In this document: in pieces, positions 7,779 through 14,770 of the stretch
Numbering within the stretch: the first letter of the stretch is position 1
Layout: every line of letters starts with the position of its first letter
NCBI GenBank assembly: GCA_902766575.1
Contig: CACXED010000060.1
Span: forward strand, 1 to 14,797
DNA length: 14,797 bases
Source: an uncultured Ruminococcus sp.
GTDB taxonomy: Bacteria > Bacillota > Clostridia > Oscillospirales > CAG-272
Direction of reading: 5' to 3'
Program-made: the position numbers and the translations under genes
Notes under the pieces: generated by a model
Told to the model about the DNA's origin: nothing
Seen by the model: the letters and a program-made list of their open reading frames with translations, nothing else
Databases searched by the model: none

Positions 7779-9102
7779 CTTTATCTCCTTTTTGACGGAT
7801 TATTATTTTTATCGGCGTTCCGCGGAAGCCAAAGACCTCGCGGAGCTGATTTTCAATATAGCGCTGATAAGAGAAATGGAAAAGCTCCGCGTCGTTGCAG
7901 AAGATTACAAATGTCGGCGGCTTTGCCGAGATCTGGGTCATGTAGTAGATTTTGAGCCGTCTGCCCTTGTCGGACGGCGGCTGGACTCTCGCGGTTGCGT
8001 CGTTCAGCACGTCGTTGAGCATACCGGTCGAGATGCGCGTGCAGTTCTGGTTGTAGACGTAGTTTATAAGCTCGAACAGCTTGACCACACGCTGCCCGGT
8101 CTTTGCCGAGACGTAGAGCGTCGGCGCGTAGAGCATATAGGACAGCGAATTGTAGATTTTCTTGTCGTACTCGACGGTGTTCTTCTCGTCGGTCTCGACC
8201 GTATCCCACTTGTTGACGCAGATTATCGAAGCCTTGCCCGCCTCGTGAGCGATTCCGGCGATCTTCTCGTCCTGCTCGGTCACGCCCTCCTTGGCGTCGA
8301 TCATAATGACGCAGACGTCGGCGCGCTCGACCGCCATTTTGGCGCGGAGCACGCTGAATTTTTCTATCCGATCCTCGATTTTGCTCTGACGGCGGATTCC
8401 GGCGGTGTCGATGAAGACATATTTTCCGAACTCGTTCTCGACTCTCGTATCGACCGCGTCGCGGGTCGTTCCGGCGATGTCCGAGACGATGAGCCGCTCC
8501 TCGCCGAGTATTTTATTGATTATCGAGCTCTTTCCGGCGTTGGGCTTGCCGATGACGGCGACCTTGATAACGTCGCTGTCGTCCTCCTTTTCCTCGTCTG
8601 CCGGGCAGATCTCGAGCACCCGGTCCAAAAGATCGCCCGAGCCGGTTCCGTGAAGCGACGACAGCGGTATCGGATCGCCGTCGAAGCCGAGCTCGTAGAA
8701 CTCGTAGTATTCCATCGGCAGCGCGCCGATAGAGTCGACCTTGTTGACGACGAGGATCACCGGTTTGCGGGATTTTATCAGCATCGTCGCGATATCGCGG
8801 TCGGCGGCGGTCAGTCCGACGGTCACGTCGACCATGAAGACTATCACGTCGGCGGAGGCTACGGCGACCTCAGCCTGATTTTTCATCTGCTTGAGTATCG
8901 GGTCGTCGGATTTCGGCTCGATTCCTCCGGTATCGACGAGCATCATCGCGCGTCCGTTCCACTCGATCTCGTAGTAGATACGGTCGCGGGTGACGCCCGG
9001 AGTATCCTCCACGATCGAGATGCGTTCGCCCGCGAGCTTATTGAAAAGTGTGCTCTTGCCGACGTTGGGACGTCCGACAATCGCGATTACGGGTTTTGAC
9101 AT
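7771..9102 (-). CDS. der: Ribosome biogenesis GTPase Der (EngA)
   Basis: Der is an essential tandem GTPase that acts in late assembly of the 50S ribosomal subunit. The 443 residues contain two G domains and a KH-like C-terminal domain, the normal architecture and length. Domain 1 has GRPNVGKST (10-18), DTGG (57-60) and NKVD (120-123). Domain 2 has GKPNAGKSS (185-193), DTAG (232-235) and NKWD (297-300). The KH-like part runs from about 350 to the end. AAAGGAAG (9108-9115) precedes the ATG by 5 bases. It follows the DUF512 gene by 29 bases and overlaps plsY. This order (DUF512 - der - plsY) is common in Clostridia. No residue of the G motifs is missing. Confidence 0.98.
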   Translation of the reverse strand: MSKPVIAIVGRPNVGKSTLFNKLAGERISIVEDTPGVTRDRIYYEIEWNGRAMMLVDTGGIEPKSDDPILKQMKNQAEVAVASADVIVFMVDVTVGLTAADRDIATMLIKSRKPVILVVNKVDSIGALPMEYYEFYELGFDGDPIPLSSLHGTGSGDLLDRVLEICPADEEKEDDSDVIKVAVIGKPNAGKSSIINKILGEERLIVSDIAGTTRDAVDTRVENEFGKYVFIDTAGIRRQSKIEDRIEKFSVLRAKMAVERADVCVIMIDAKEGVTEQDEKIAGIAHEAGKASIICVNKWDTVETDEKNTVEYDKKIYNSLSYMLYAPTLYVSAKTGQRVVKLFELINYVYNQNCTRISTGMLNDVLNDATARVQPPSDKGRRLKIYYMTQISAKPPTFVIFCNDAELFHFSYQRYIENQLREVFGFRGTPIKIIIRQKGDKDV

Positions 9103-9131
9103 TTGATCTTCCTTTCTAATCTGACAGCGGC

Positions 9132-10433
9132 TCAGTAAAGCAGCTTTGACACAAAGTCCTGACCGGTCGATTCGGTCGGGACGATCTCGACGCCGAGCTT
9201 TTCCGAAAGCTCATCGAGCGTCATGTCGTCTAAAAATACCGGCTCGTCGGCTTTGAGCATCACCTTTGGTATCAGCAGCCGCTCTCCGAGCTCTTTTCCG
9301 GCGAGCTGAGCGGCGAGGTCGCGCCCGGTTATCAGTCCGGCGACGGTGATATTATGCCCGAAAAAGTCGTTCCTTATCGGATAGACCTCGCAGGCAAGGG
9401 TCGGAACAAGGCTCCTCAGCCGCTCGGCGAGGGATTTTATAAAGCCGAAAGCGGCGTATCCGGTCGCAATCGAGACACGGCGCTCCTTTGCGAGATCGTA
9501 CTCGTCGAGGAAATCCAGCTCATCGTCGAACTCGGTCTGCATCGAGCGTATCATGCCGACGCCGTTCTCGAGCTGCGGATAGCCCTCGTAGTAGTCCTCG
9601 CCGGGCAGGTCGCGTCCGCATTTAATATACATCTCGTCGGCGCAGTAAAAGAGCCGCGATCCGTATTTTTCAAGACATTCAGCGGCGAAGCTGTCGACCA
9701 TGTCGATGACCCCTGCGGTCTCCTCGGGCGTGAAGGGCTCGAGCGGGTAGAGTCCCTCCCGGTGATCGGTGATCCCCGCCGGAACTATCGAAACTCCCGA
9801 GAGGTGCGGCACGAGCCCTGTCAGGTCGCGCATCGAGCGCAATAGCTCCTCGCCGTCGTTCAGCCCCTTGCAGAGGACGATCTGACAGTTCAGCTCGATC
9901 CCGGCGTCGGCAAAGCGCCTGAGATAGGCGAGCACCTCTCCCGAACGCTTGTTCTTCATCATTCTGACGCGCAGCTCGGGATTCGTAGTGTGAACCGAGA
10001 CGTTTATCGGCGAGGTTTTCATCTCGCAGATCCGGTCGACGTCGGCGTCGCCGAGATTCGTCAGCGTGATATAGTTGCCCATCAGAAACGAGAGCCGCGA
10101 GTCGTCGTCCTTGAAGTAGAGCGTGTCGCGCATACCGCGCGGGAGCTGGTCGATGAAGCAGAAGACGCATTTGTTGCGGCAGGACTGCTTGCAGTCCATC
10201 AGATAGGTCTCAAATTCCAGCCCGATGTCGGCGTATTCGTCCTTTTTTATCCTGACGTCGAAAAGCTCGGGTCCGCGGTGGATTTTCAGCGTGATATTCC
10301 GCTCGGCGAGCCGGAAGCGGTAGTCGAGCACATCGTTTATGTCGTGGCCGTTGATCGAGATGAGTATATCTCCGGGCAGGAGCTTGTGTCGGTCGGCGGG
10401 AGAGCCTTTTTCGACTCCGGTAACAGTTACCAT
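9132..10433 (-). CDS. PDZ / radical SAM-like DUF512 protein
   Basis: This 433-residue protein belongs to a family common next to der in Clostridia. Its biochemical role is not established to my knowledge. Residues 1-60 look like a PDZ domain (VEKGSPADRHKLLPGDILISING). A cysteine cluster follows: C81, C85, C89 and C92, in the segment CKQSCRNKCVFCFIDQLPRGMR. The CX3CX2C pattern of C85, C89 and C92 is that of a radical SAM [4Fe-4S] site, and the following barrel-like region (about 95-310) is consistent with this. The C-terminal part (about 320-433) corresponds to the DUF512 region. AGAAGGAA lies about 10 bases before the ATG. It follows the deacylase gene by 23 bases. A redox or RNA/protein modification role is possible but unsupported here. 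Confidence 0.9.
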   Translation of the reverse strand: MVTVTGVEKGSPADRHKLLPGDILISINGHDINDVLDYRFRLAERNITLKIHRGPELFDVRIKKDEYADIGLEFETYLMDCKQSCRNKCVFCFIDQLPRGMRDTLYFKDDDSRLSFLMGNYITLTNLGDADVDRICEMKTSPINVSVHTTNPELRVRMMKNKRSGEVLAYLRRFADAGIELNCQIVLCKGLNDGEELLRSMRDLTGLVPHLSGVSIVPAGITDHREGLYPLEPFTPEETAGVIDMVDSFAAECLEKYGSRLFYCADEMYIKCGRDLPGEDYYEGYPQLENGVGMIRSMQTEFDDELDFLDEYDLAKERRVSIATGYAAFGFIKSLAERLRSLVPTLACEVYPIRNDFFGHNITVAGLITGRDLAAQLAGKELGERLLIPKVMLKADEPVFLDDMTLDELSEKLGVEIVPTESTGQDFVSKLLY

Positions 10434-10456
10434 TCGGGTGAGTTCCTTCTTTGATT

Positions 10457-10996
10457 TCAGATTTTGACAAATTGCGGCTCGTGTCCCATCGCGGGCAGGA
10501 GCTTTTCAAACAGATCGGCTGTCCTTATTCTGAGACTCGTGGTGTTGATGCAGGGATGACAGCCGAAATATTCCTCCTTCGCGAGGTCGGAGTCGACGAG
10601 CAGCTCCACATTCCCGTCATGGTCGTTCATCAGTCCGAGGACGCTGACCGAGCCGGGCGTGAGGTCGAGATATTCCTCCATCTTCTCGGGCGAGCCGAAG
10701 GACAGCCGCGTCGAGCCGATCTCCCGGGCGAGCTCCCGGGTCACGAGCTGCTTATGTCCCGGCAGCATGAGCATATAATACCTGTCGCGCTTCGAGTTCG
10801 TGAGAAACAGATTCTTGCAGATATGGATCCCGAGCAGTCCGACAAGCTCGTCGCAGCCGTCGATTGTGGCTATCGCGTCGTGGTCGATGCGCTCGAATTG
10901 TACTCCGAGACGTTCTAAAAGGTCGTAGCAGCGCTCCTCTTTCGGGATCCTCTTGTCGGAGGGACGAGAGCGGTAGATGGTTTTATCTATGAACAT
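10457..10996 (-). CDS. YbaK/ProX-type aminoacyl-tRNA deacylase
   Basis: This 179-residue cytosolic protein has the YbaK/prolyl-tRNA editing fold. It probably hydrolyses mischarged tRNA in trans (for the ProX/PrdX group, alanyl-tRNAPro). Family signatures include CKNLFLTN (60-67) with the conserved lysine K61, LSFGSPEKMEEYLDLTPGSVS (98-118), GLMND (121-125), and a C-terminal CHPCINTTSLRI (146-157). These resemble the PrdX form more than short YbaK. The start ATG overlaps the stop of the PAP2 gene by one base (TAATG). An AAAGGA site lies 9 bases upstream, inside the PAP2 coding end. The exact tRNA substrate cannot be fixed from sequence. Confidence 0.9.
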   Translation of the reverse strand: MFIDKTIYRSRPSDKRIPKEERCYDLLERLGVQFERIDHDAIATIDGCDELVGLLGIHICKNLFLTNSKRDRYYMLMLPGHKQLVTRELAREIGSTRLSFGSPEKMEEYLDLTPGSVSVLGLMNDHDGNVELLVDSDLAKEEYFGCHPCINTTSLRIRTADLFEKLLPAMGHEPQFVKI

Positions 10997-11868
10997 TACC
11001 GGTTTTCCTTTGAGCTTGGCTCTGCGTTCCCCGGGCGGCAGAAATAGACTATCGCGGCGGTTATCGCTCCTCCGCAGAGCACGTCGGACAGGTAGTGCGC
11101 CCCGACGAGCACTCTCGACAGCGCTACAATTATCACCCAGAGCGTCAGCGCGGCATAGACGAGGGGCTTGTACTTTCTTTTACTCTCCGGCAGCAGACGC
11201 AGATAGTAGGTCAGCGTGAAGATCACCGTCGCGTTCGCAGTATGCCCCGACGGGAATGAAAAATACCCGGTGTATCCGTTCGGATGCCAGAACGGCGTGA
11301 AATCGCTGAAGCTCTCGAGCTGTCTGAATCTCACCCGTCCCCAGCAGAGCTTGAACGCCCAGATTATTATGAGCGTCAGAGCCGCCGCGAGCACACAGTG
11401 AGCCGCGATCTTCAGAAATCTTTCAAGCCGCTCCGAGCTGACGCCAAAGGAGATCACGAGCAGCAGAGCAGAGATCAGCGCGGTGATCAGCAGCGTGAGG
11501 AACAGCTCGGATGCGCTCCCGATGAAGCCGCGCCCGAGATCGGCTCTCCAGTCCCGGATATAATCAAAGGTCGCGCTGACGGTGTAGTAGATGGTTCCGA
11601 CCATTCCGACTATCGACAGCGCCGCGAGCACAAGCTCCCGTCTGCCGTGTTCGCGCCTTTTCAGAAAGCAGGCGGCGATCAGCGAGAAGTTGAACGACGT
11701 AAAGAGTATCGCCGGCGGCTCTCCGGCGATCTCGAGGATCCGTCCGGGAACCGACATCGGGTCGGCGAATCTGAGCGATATATTAAGGTCGCTGAACCCC
11801 GCTAAAACGAGCGCCGCGAGCCAGAGCAGAGCCACGGGTATGAAAATGCGCAGTTGCTTTGTTTTCAT
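10996..11868 (-). CDS. PAP2-family membrane phosphatase
   Basis: This 290-residue integral membrane protein is probably a lipid phosphatase (phosphatidate, undecaprenyl pyrophosphate or phosphatidylglycerophosphate). The three PAP2 motifs are present: KLCWGRVRF (K173), FPSGHT (206-209 for PSGH, H209 catalytic) and SRVLVGAHYLSD (S251, R252, H258, D262). About six to eight hydrophobic segments span the protein. The C-terminus is polar. The start is uncertain: ATG 11868 gives MKTKQLRIF, with positive charges just before the first membrane segment, while a TTG at 11880 would add four residues. Neither has a Shine-Dalgarno, and a hairpin lies immediately upstream. It overlaps the deacylase gene by one base. 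With plsY in the same cluster, a lipid-linked role is plausible but not shown. Confidence 0.92.
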   Translation of the reverse strand: MKTKQLRIFIPVALLWLAALVLAGFSDLNISLRFADPMSVPGRILEIAGEPPAILFTSFNFSLIAACFLKRREHGRRELVLAALSIVGMVGTIYYTVSATFDYIRDWRADLGRGFIGSASELFLTLLITALISALLLVISFGVSSERLERFLKIAAHCVLAAALTLIIIWAFKLCWGRVRFRQLESFSDFTPFWHPNGYTGYFSFPSGHTANATVIFTLTYYLRLLPESKRKYKPLVYAALTLWVIIVALSRVLVGAHYLSDVLCGGAITAAIVYFCRPGNAEPSSKENR

Positions 11869-11881
11869 TAGCTTAAACAAC

Positions 11882-11915
11882 GCGAACAGAGCGCCGGCAG
11901 AGGTACTCTGTTCGC
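11882..11915 (-). terminator. Hairpin with two alternative folds between glucokinase and PAP2 genes
   Basis: GCGAACAGAG (11882-11891) and CTCTGTTCGC (11906-11915) form a perfect 10-bp stem with a 14-base loop. A shorter stem, CAGAG(GTA)CTCTG at 11898-11910, competes for the same arm. On the minus strand the short stem would form first and then give way to the long one. Only a weak U-rich stretch (GTTGTTT) follows, so it may be a leaky terminator or attenuator reducing transcription past glucokinase. On the plus strand it is followed by TTTTA, but no gene reads into it from that side. Confidence 0.55.
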
Positions 11916-11945
11916 TTTTATGATATCCGTTTCGGACAGCTCGAC

Positions 11946-12908
11946 TCAGAGTCCGAGAACTGCCGCGCCGATGATTCCGGCGTCGTTGCCGAGCTCGGCA
12001 ATCTTGAGCTCGGTGGGCTTGATAGCCTCGTTGCCGTAGGTCTCCTGCTTGATGATCTCCTTCAGGGGATCGGTGAGGTAGTTCTTCTCGTTGCAGATAC
12101 CGCCGCCGATGACGAGGATCTCGGGCTGGAAGATGTTGATGATGTTCGAAAGTCCGCAGCCGAGGTAGGAGATATACATATCGACGACTTCCTTAGCTGG
12201 AGCGTCGCCCTTCTTCATGCAGGCGAACGCGGTCTTGCCGCTGACCTTGCCCTCGGTCTCGACATATTCGGTCATGAGGGTCTTGATTCCCTTGGCCTCG
12301 CACTCGGCTAACTTTTCCTTGGTCATGTTGATAAGACCGGTAGCCGACGAATAAGCCTCCCAGCAGCCCTTGCGTCCGCAGGAGCACTGGCGTCCGTTGT
12401 GCTCGATGACGATGTGACCGAGCTCCGCTCCGGCATAGTTGAAGCCCGAGTAGATCTTGTGGTCGATGATGATACCTCCGCCGACTCCGGTGCCGAGAGT
12501 GATCATAACAGCGTCAGCAACGCCCTTAGCCGCGCCGGCGACAGCCTCGCCTTTAGCGGCGGCGTTGGCGTCGTTTTCGACGAGAACCTTCTTGACCGGG
12601 ATGAACTTCTTGAGGGTGTCTGCGATCGGGAAAACGCGGAAAGGCAGATTGTTTGCGTAGACAACGACTCCCTTGACAGGGTCGATAGCTCCGGGAGACG
12701 CGATTCCGACATACTCGATGTCGTTGAAGTTAAGTCCCGCGTCAGCGACGAGCTTTGCGCAGAGCGCGCCCATGTCCTTGATGATTTCCTCAGCGGTGCG
12801 TCCGGCGACGTTCGTCGGAACGCTGCCCTTTGCGATGATTTTGTATTCGGAGTCAACAATTCCCGCGGCGATATTGGTTCCGCCGAGGTCAACGCCTATA
12901 TAGTACAT
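11946..12908 (-). CDS. glcK: ROK-family glucokinase
   Basis: This enzyme phosphorylates glucose with ATP in the cytoplasm, feeding glycolysis. The 320 residues match bacterial ROK glucokinases. Visible are the phosphate-binding DLGGTN (7-12), the catalytic ENDANA (111-116, D113), LGTGVGGG (138-145), and the ROK zinc-binding stretch with ELGH (162-165) and CSCGRKGCWEA (C175, C177, C182). No N-terminal DNA-binding helix-turn-helix is present, so it is a kinase rather than a ROK repressor. GAGG at 12917-12920 lies 8 bases before the ATG. A consensus promoter precedes it. It is the first gene of the minus-strand cluster, separated from the next by 77 bases with a hairpin. Free glucose from the GH13 and other glycosidases is a likely source of substrate (inference). 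Activity on other hexoses is possible. Confidence 0.93.
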   Translation of the reverse strand: MYYIGVDLGGTNIAAGIVDSEYKIIAKGSVPTNVAGRTAEEIIKDMGALCAKLVADAGLNFNDIEYVGIASPGAIDPVKGVVVYANNLPFRVFPIADTLKKFIPVKKVLVENDANAAAKGEAVAGAAKGVADAVMITLGTGVGGGIIIDHKIYSGFNYAGAELGHIVIEHNGRQCSCGRKGCWEAYSSATGLINMTKEKLAECEAKGIKTLMTEYVETEGKVSGKTAFACMKKGDAPAKEVVDMYISYLGCGLSNIINIFQPEILVIGGGICNEKNYLTDPLKEIIKQETYGNEAIKPTELKIAELGNDAGIIGAAVLGL

Positions 12909-12957
12909 AATTTTTACCTCACATGATTTATTTTAGGAGCGTTCGCATCCAGATATT

Positions 12958-12986
12958 ATTATAAGGTATTTTTGCCCGAATGTCAA
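12958..12986 (-). promoter_or_regulatory. Consensus sigma-A promoter for glucokinase
   Basis: On the minus strand TTGACA (12986-12981) is followed by exactly 17 bases and TATAAT (12963-12958). Both hexamers match consensus fully. Transcription should start near 12951, giving a leader of about 45 bases. No obvious operator overlaps it. Confidence 0.93.
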
Positions 12987-13027
12987 GTATTTTGCGGAGA
13001 GTTAATAAATAATTATTAGAAATTTAC

Positions 13028-13056
13028 TTGACAAAGCGCCGTCCCGGAGTTAAAAT
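13028..13056 (+). promoter_or_regulatory. Sigma-A promoter for the esterase gene
   Basis: TTGACA (13028-13033), a 17-base spacer and TAAAAT (13051-13056, five of six consensus bases) point toward the esterase gene. It is back to back with the glucokinase promoter. The 41 bases between the two -35 boxes are AT-rich and include the palindrome AATAATTATT (13008-13017), which could help polymerase bind in either direction. Confidence 0.88.
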
Positions 13057-13072
13057 ATAAAAAGCATGGTTT

Positions 13073-13098
13073 GCCGCCGCATTTTCATCGGCAGCGGC
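13073..13098 (+). other. Hairpin in the 5' leader of the esterase mRNA
   Basis: GCCGCCGC (13073-13080) pairs with GCAGCGGC (13091-13098) at seven of eight positions, with a 10-base loop. It lies about 10 bases after the predicted transcription start and 24 bases before the ATG. It leaves the ribosome binding site (GGAGG just before 13123) free, so it more likely protects the 5' end than blocks translation. Confidence 0.45.
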
Positions 13099-13122
13099 AT
13101 ATAATAAACGGAGGAATGACAA

Positions 13123-14109
13123 ATGAAGCTCGGCGAAATTTTCAAAAACGGTCTTATTCTCCAGGCGGGAAAGCCGATACGGATTTTCGGCGAATCGGAT
13201 AGAGAAGTAAGGCTCACATTCGCGGGGACAGAGAGGATCGCTCCCGGCGGGAAATGGACTGTCGAATTTCCAGCGATGGAGTACGGCGGTCCGTACATAC
13301 TGACCGCTTCGGGCGACGGCGAGGAGCTGACTGTCGGCGATATCTATGTCGGAGAGGTCGTGCTCTTTTCGGGTCAGTCGAATATTCAGTTCCGTATGAG
13401 CGAGGCTGTCACTCCCGACGAATTTATTGCCGACGACGATATGCTCCGGATTTTCGTTTCGGAAAGACCCGAGGAAGGCGAGCCGCTTAATCCGTCCGAC
13501 GGCTGGATAAAGGCTTCGCGCGAGACGATCGGAAAGTGGTCGGCGCTCGCCTATCTGACCGGCTTCGAGCTGAGAAAGAAAGGTATCCCGGCGGTCGGCG
13601 TCGTAGCCTGCTCGCAGGGCGCATCGGTCATCCAGAGCTGGATCGACGACAAGATCATCGTTGGCAGCGAGCTTGACCTCCCCGACGAAAAGCGTCACCG
13701 GGACAGCAAGGACCCTACCTACTCAAAGTGGAACGCTCCGGGTATGCTCTATCACTTCATGCTTGAAAGGCTGACGCCGTTCTCGTTCGGGCGGGTGGTC
13801 TGGTATCAGGGCGAGAGCAACGCATCGGTTTTCGAGGGCGAGATCTACGACAGGCTGCTCGCCATGATGATCGGGAACTGGAGAAAATCCTTCGCCGACG
13901 ATAGTCTCGGCTTTATTATCGTACAGATCGCCGACTTTATCCACACCGGCGACAAGAACGGCTGGAAAGCGGTTCAGGCGGCTCAGCTCCGGGCTCAGGA
14001 CGAAATTCCGGGCGTAAGGACTGTCGTCAGCGCCGATATCTGCGAGAACGACATGATCCATCCCGTCACAAAATGGAAGCTCGCCAAGCGAATCTCAGAA
14101 ATAATTTAA
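13123..14109 (+). CDS. Sialate O-acetylesterase-family (SGNH) carbohydrate esterase
   Basis: This is a 328-residue predicted carbohydrate esterase that probably removes acetyl groups from sugars. A short N-terminal beta domain (about 1-75) leads into GDIYVGEVVLFSGQSNIQF, where S86 of GQSN is the likely nucleophile. The family normally reads GQSNM. Further blocks are VVACSQGASVIQSW and GRVVWYQGESNAS, and the C-terminal DMIH (D310, H313) supplies the likely catalytic Asp and His. No signal peptide is seen, so action is probably intracellular on imported oligosaccharides. It is shorter than many sialate esterases (about 500 residues). Xylan, sialic acid and other acetylated substrates cannot be told apart. 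A GGAGG site precedes ATG 13123, and the gene is followed after 19 bases by the flavoprotein gene. Confidence 0.87.
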   Translation: MKLGEIFKNGLILQAGKPIRIFGESDREVRLTFAGTERIAPGGKWTVEFPAMEYGGPYILTASGDGEELTVGDIYVGEVVLFSGQSNIQFRMSEAVTPDEFIADDDMLRIFVSERPEEGEPLNPSDGWIKASRETIGKWSALAYLTGFELRKKGIPAVGVVACSQGASVIQSWIDDKIIVGSELDLPDEKRHRDSKDPTYSKWNAPGMLYHFMLERLTPFSFGRVVWYQGESNASVFEGEIYDRLLAMMIGNWRKSFADDSLGFIIVQIADFIHTGDKNGWKAVQAAQLRAQDEIPGVRTVVSADICENDMIHPVTKWKLAKRISEII

Positions 14110-14128
14110 TGAAACGAGGTAATTTCAG

Positions 14129-14752
14129 ATGAAAGTTCTGCTTATCAACGGCAGCCCGCATGAAAAGGGCTGCACCTACACCGCGCTCGCCGAGGTCGCC
14201 ACCGAGCTTGCGAAAAAGGGCGTGGACAGCGAGATCTTCTGGCTCGGAACCGAGCCGATGCGCTCCTGCGTCGGCTGCGGAGGCTGTCGGAGTGGCAAGG
14301 GCTGCGTATTCAGCCTTAAGACTCCCGACAAGGTCTCCGAGTGCCGCGAAAAGTTAGCCGGGATCGACGGCATAATCGTCGGCTCTCCGGTTCACTACGC
14401 CGGAGCTTCGGGACAGGTCACGTCATTCCTCGGAAGATTGTTCTACTCGAGCTCGGCGCTGCTTCAGGGCAAGCCCGCGTCGGCGGTCGTTTCCTGCCGC
14501 AGAGGCGGCGCAAGCTCGGCTTACGAGCAGCTCTGCAAATATTTCCAGATGAGCAATATGCCGGTCGTGACCTCGCAGTACTGGAATCAGGTTCACGGCA
14601 ATACTCCCGAGGAGGTTCTCCGCGACGAGGAGGGTCTCCAGACCATGCGCACGCTCGCCGACAATATGGCGTGGCTGCTCGCTTCGATAAAGTCGGCGGA
14701 TATCCCGCTCCCCGATCGCGAGCCGAGACTAAGAACAAATTTCATCCGCTAG
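14129..14752 (+). CDS. Iron-sulfur flavoprotein-like NAD(P)H/FMN oxidoreductase
   Basis: This 207-residue soluble protein has a flavodoxin-like fold. The start MKVLLINGSPHEKGCT carries the FMN phosphate loop (GSPHEKGCT) seen in NADPH-dependent FMN reductases. Residues 85-105 (IIVGSPVHYAGASGQVTSFL) match the second flavin-contacting region. Between them C47, C50, C53 and C59 form CX2CX2CX5C, the compact motif that binds a [4Fe-4S] cluster in iron-sulfur flavoproteins of anaerobes. The presence of a cluster is inferred from spacing only. CGAGG lies about 11 bases before the ATG. It is the second gene of the esterase unit and probably shares its promoter. Its electron donor and acceptor are unknown, and a functional link with the esterase is not evident. 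Confidence 0.88.
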   Translation: MKVLLINGSPHEKGCTYTALAEVATELAKKGVDSEIFWLGTEPMRSCVGCGGCRSGKGCVFSLKTPDKVSECREKLAGIDGIIVGSPVHYAGASGQVTSFLGRLFYSSSALLQGKPASAVVSCRRGGASSAYEQLCKYFQMSNMPVVTSQYWNQVHGNTPEEVLRDEEGLQTMRTLADNMAWLLASIKSADIPLPDREPRLRTNFIR

Positions 14753-14755
14753 CAG

Positions 14756-14770
14756 GCGGGGAGCCCCCGC
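14756..14770 (+). terminator. GC-rich hairpin after the flavoprotein gene
   Basis: GCGGGG (14756-14761) pairs with CCCCGC (14765-14770) around AGC, starting 4 bases after the stop. CCCGCGGG at 14766-14773 can fold differently. No T-run follows before the window ends, so it is only a possible terminator. The remaining 27 bases show no feature I can name. Confidence 0.4.

Noticed and set aside
7729..9099. 456-codon plus-strand open frame lying opposite almost the entire der gene
   Set aside because: Der is unmistakable on the other strand. The opposite frame is open because der's GC-rich codons rarely give stops in reverse; its translation has no recognisable motif and no ribosome site at its start.
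11284..11805. Plus-strand open frame opposite the PAP2 gene
   Set aside because: PAP2 motifs and membrane segments are clear on the minus strand; this frame gives a charged repeat-like translation without motifs.
11869..11880. Upstream TTG start for the PAP2 protein
   Set aside because: It abuts the hairpin, has no ribosome site and adds only four residues; ATG 11868 is preferred, though not proven.
13024..13698. Minus-strand open frame opposite the esterase gene, crossing the promoter region
   Set aside because: It would run through the esterase promoter and its translation shows no family motif, whereas the plus-strand gene has catalytic motifs and a strong ribosome site.
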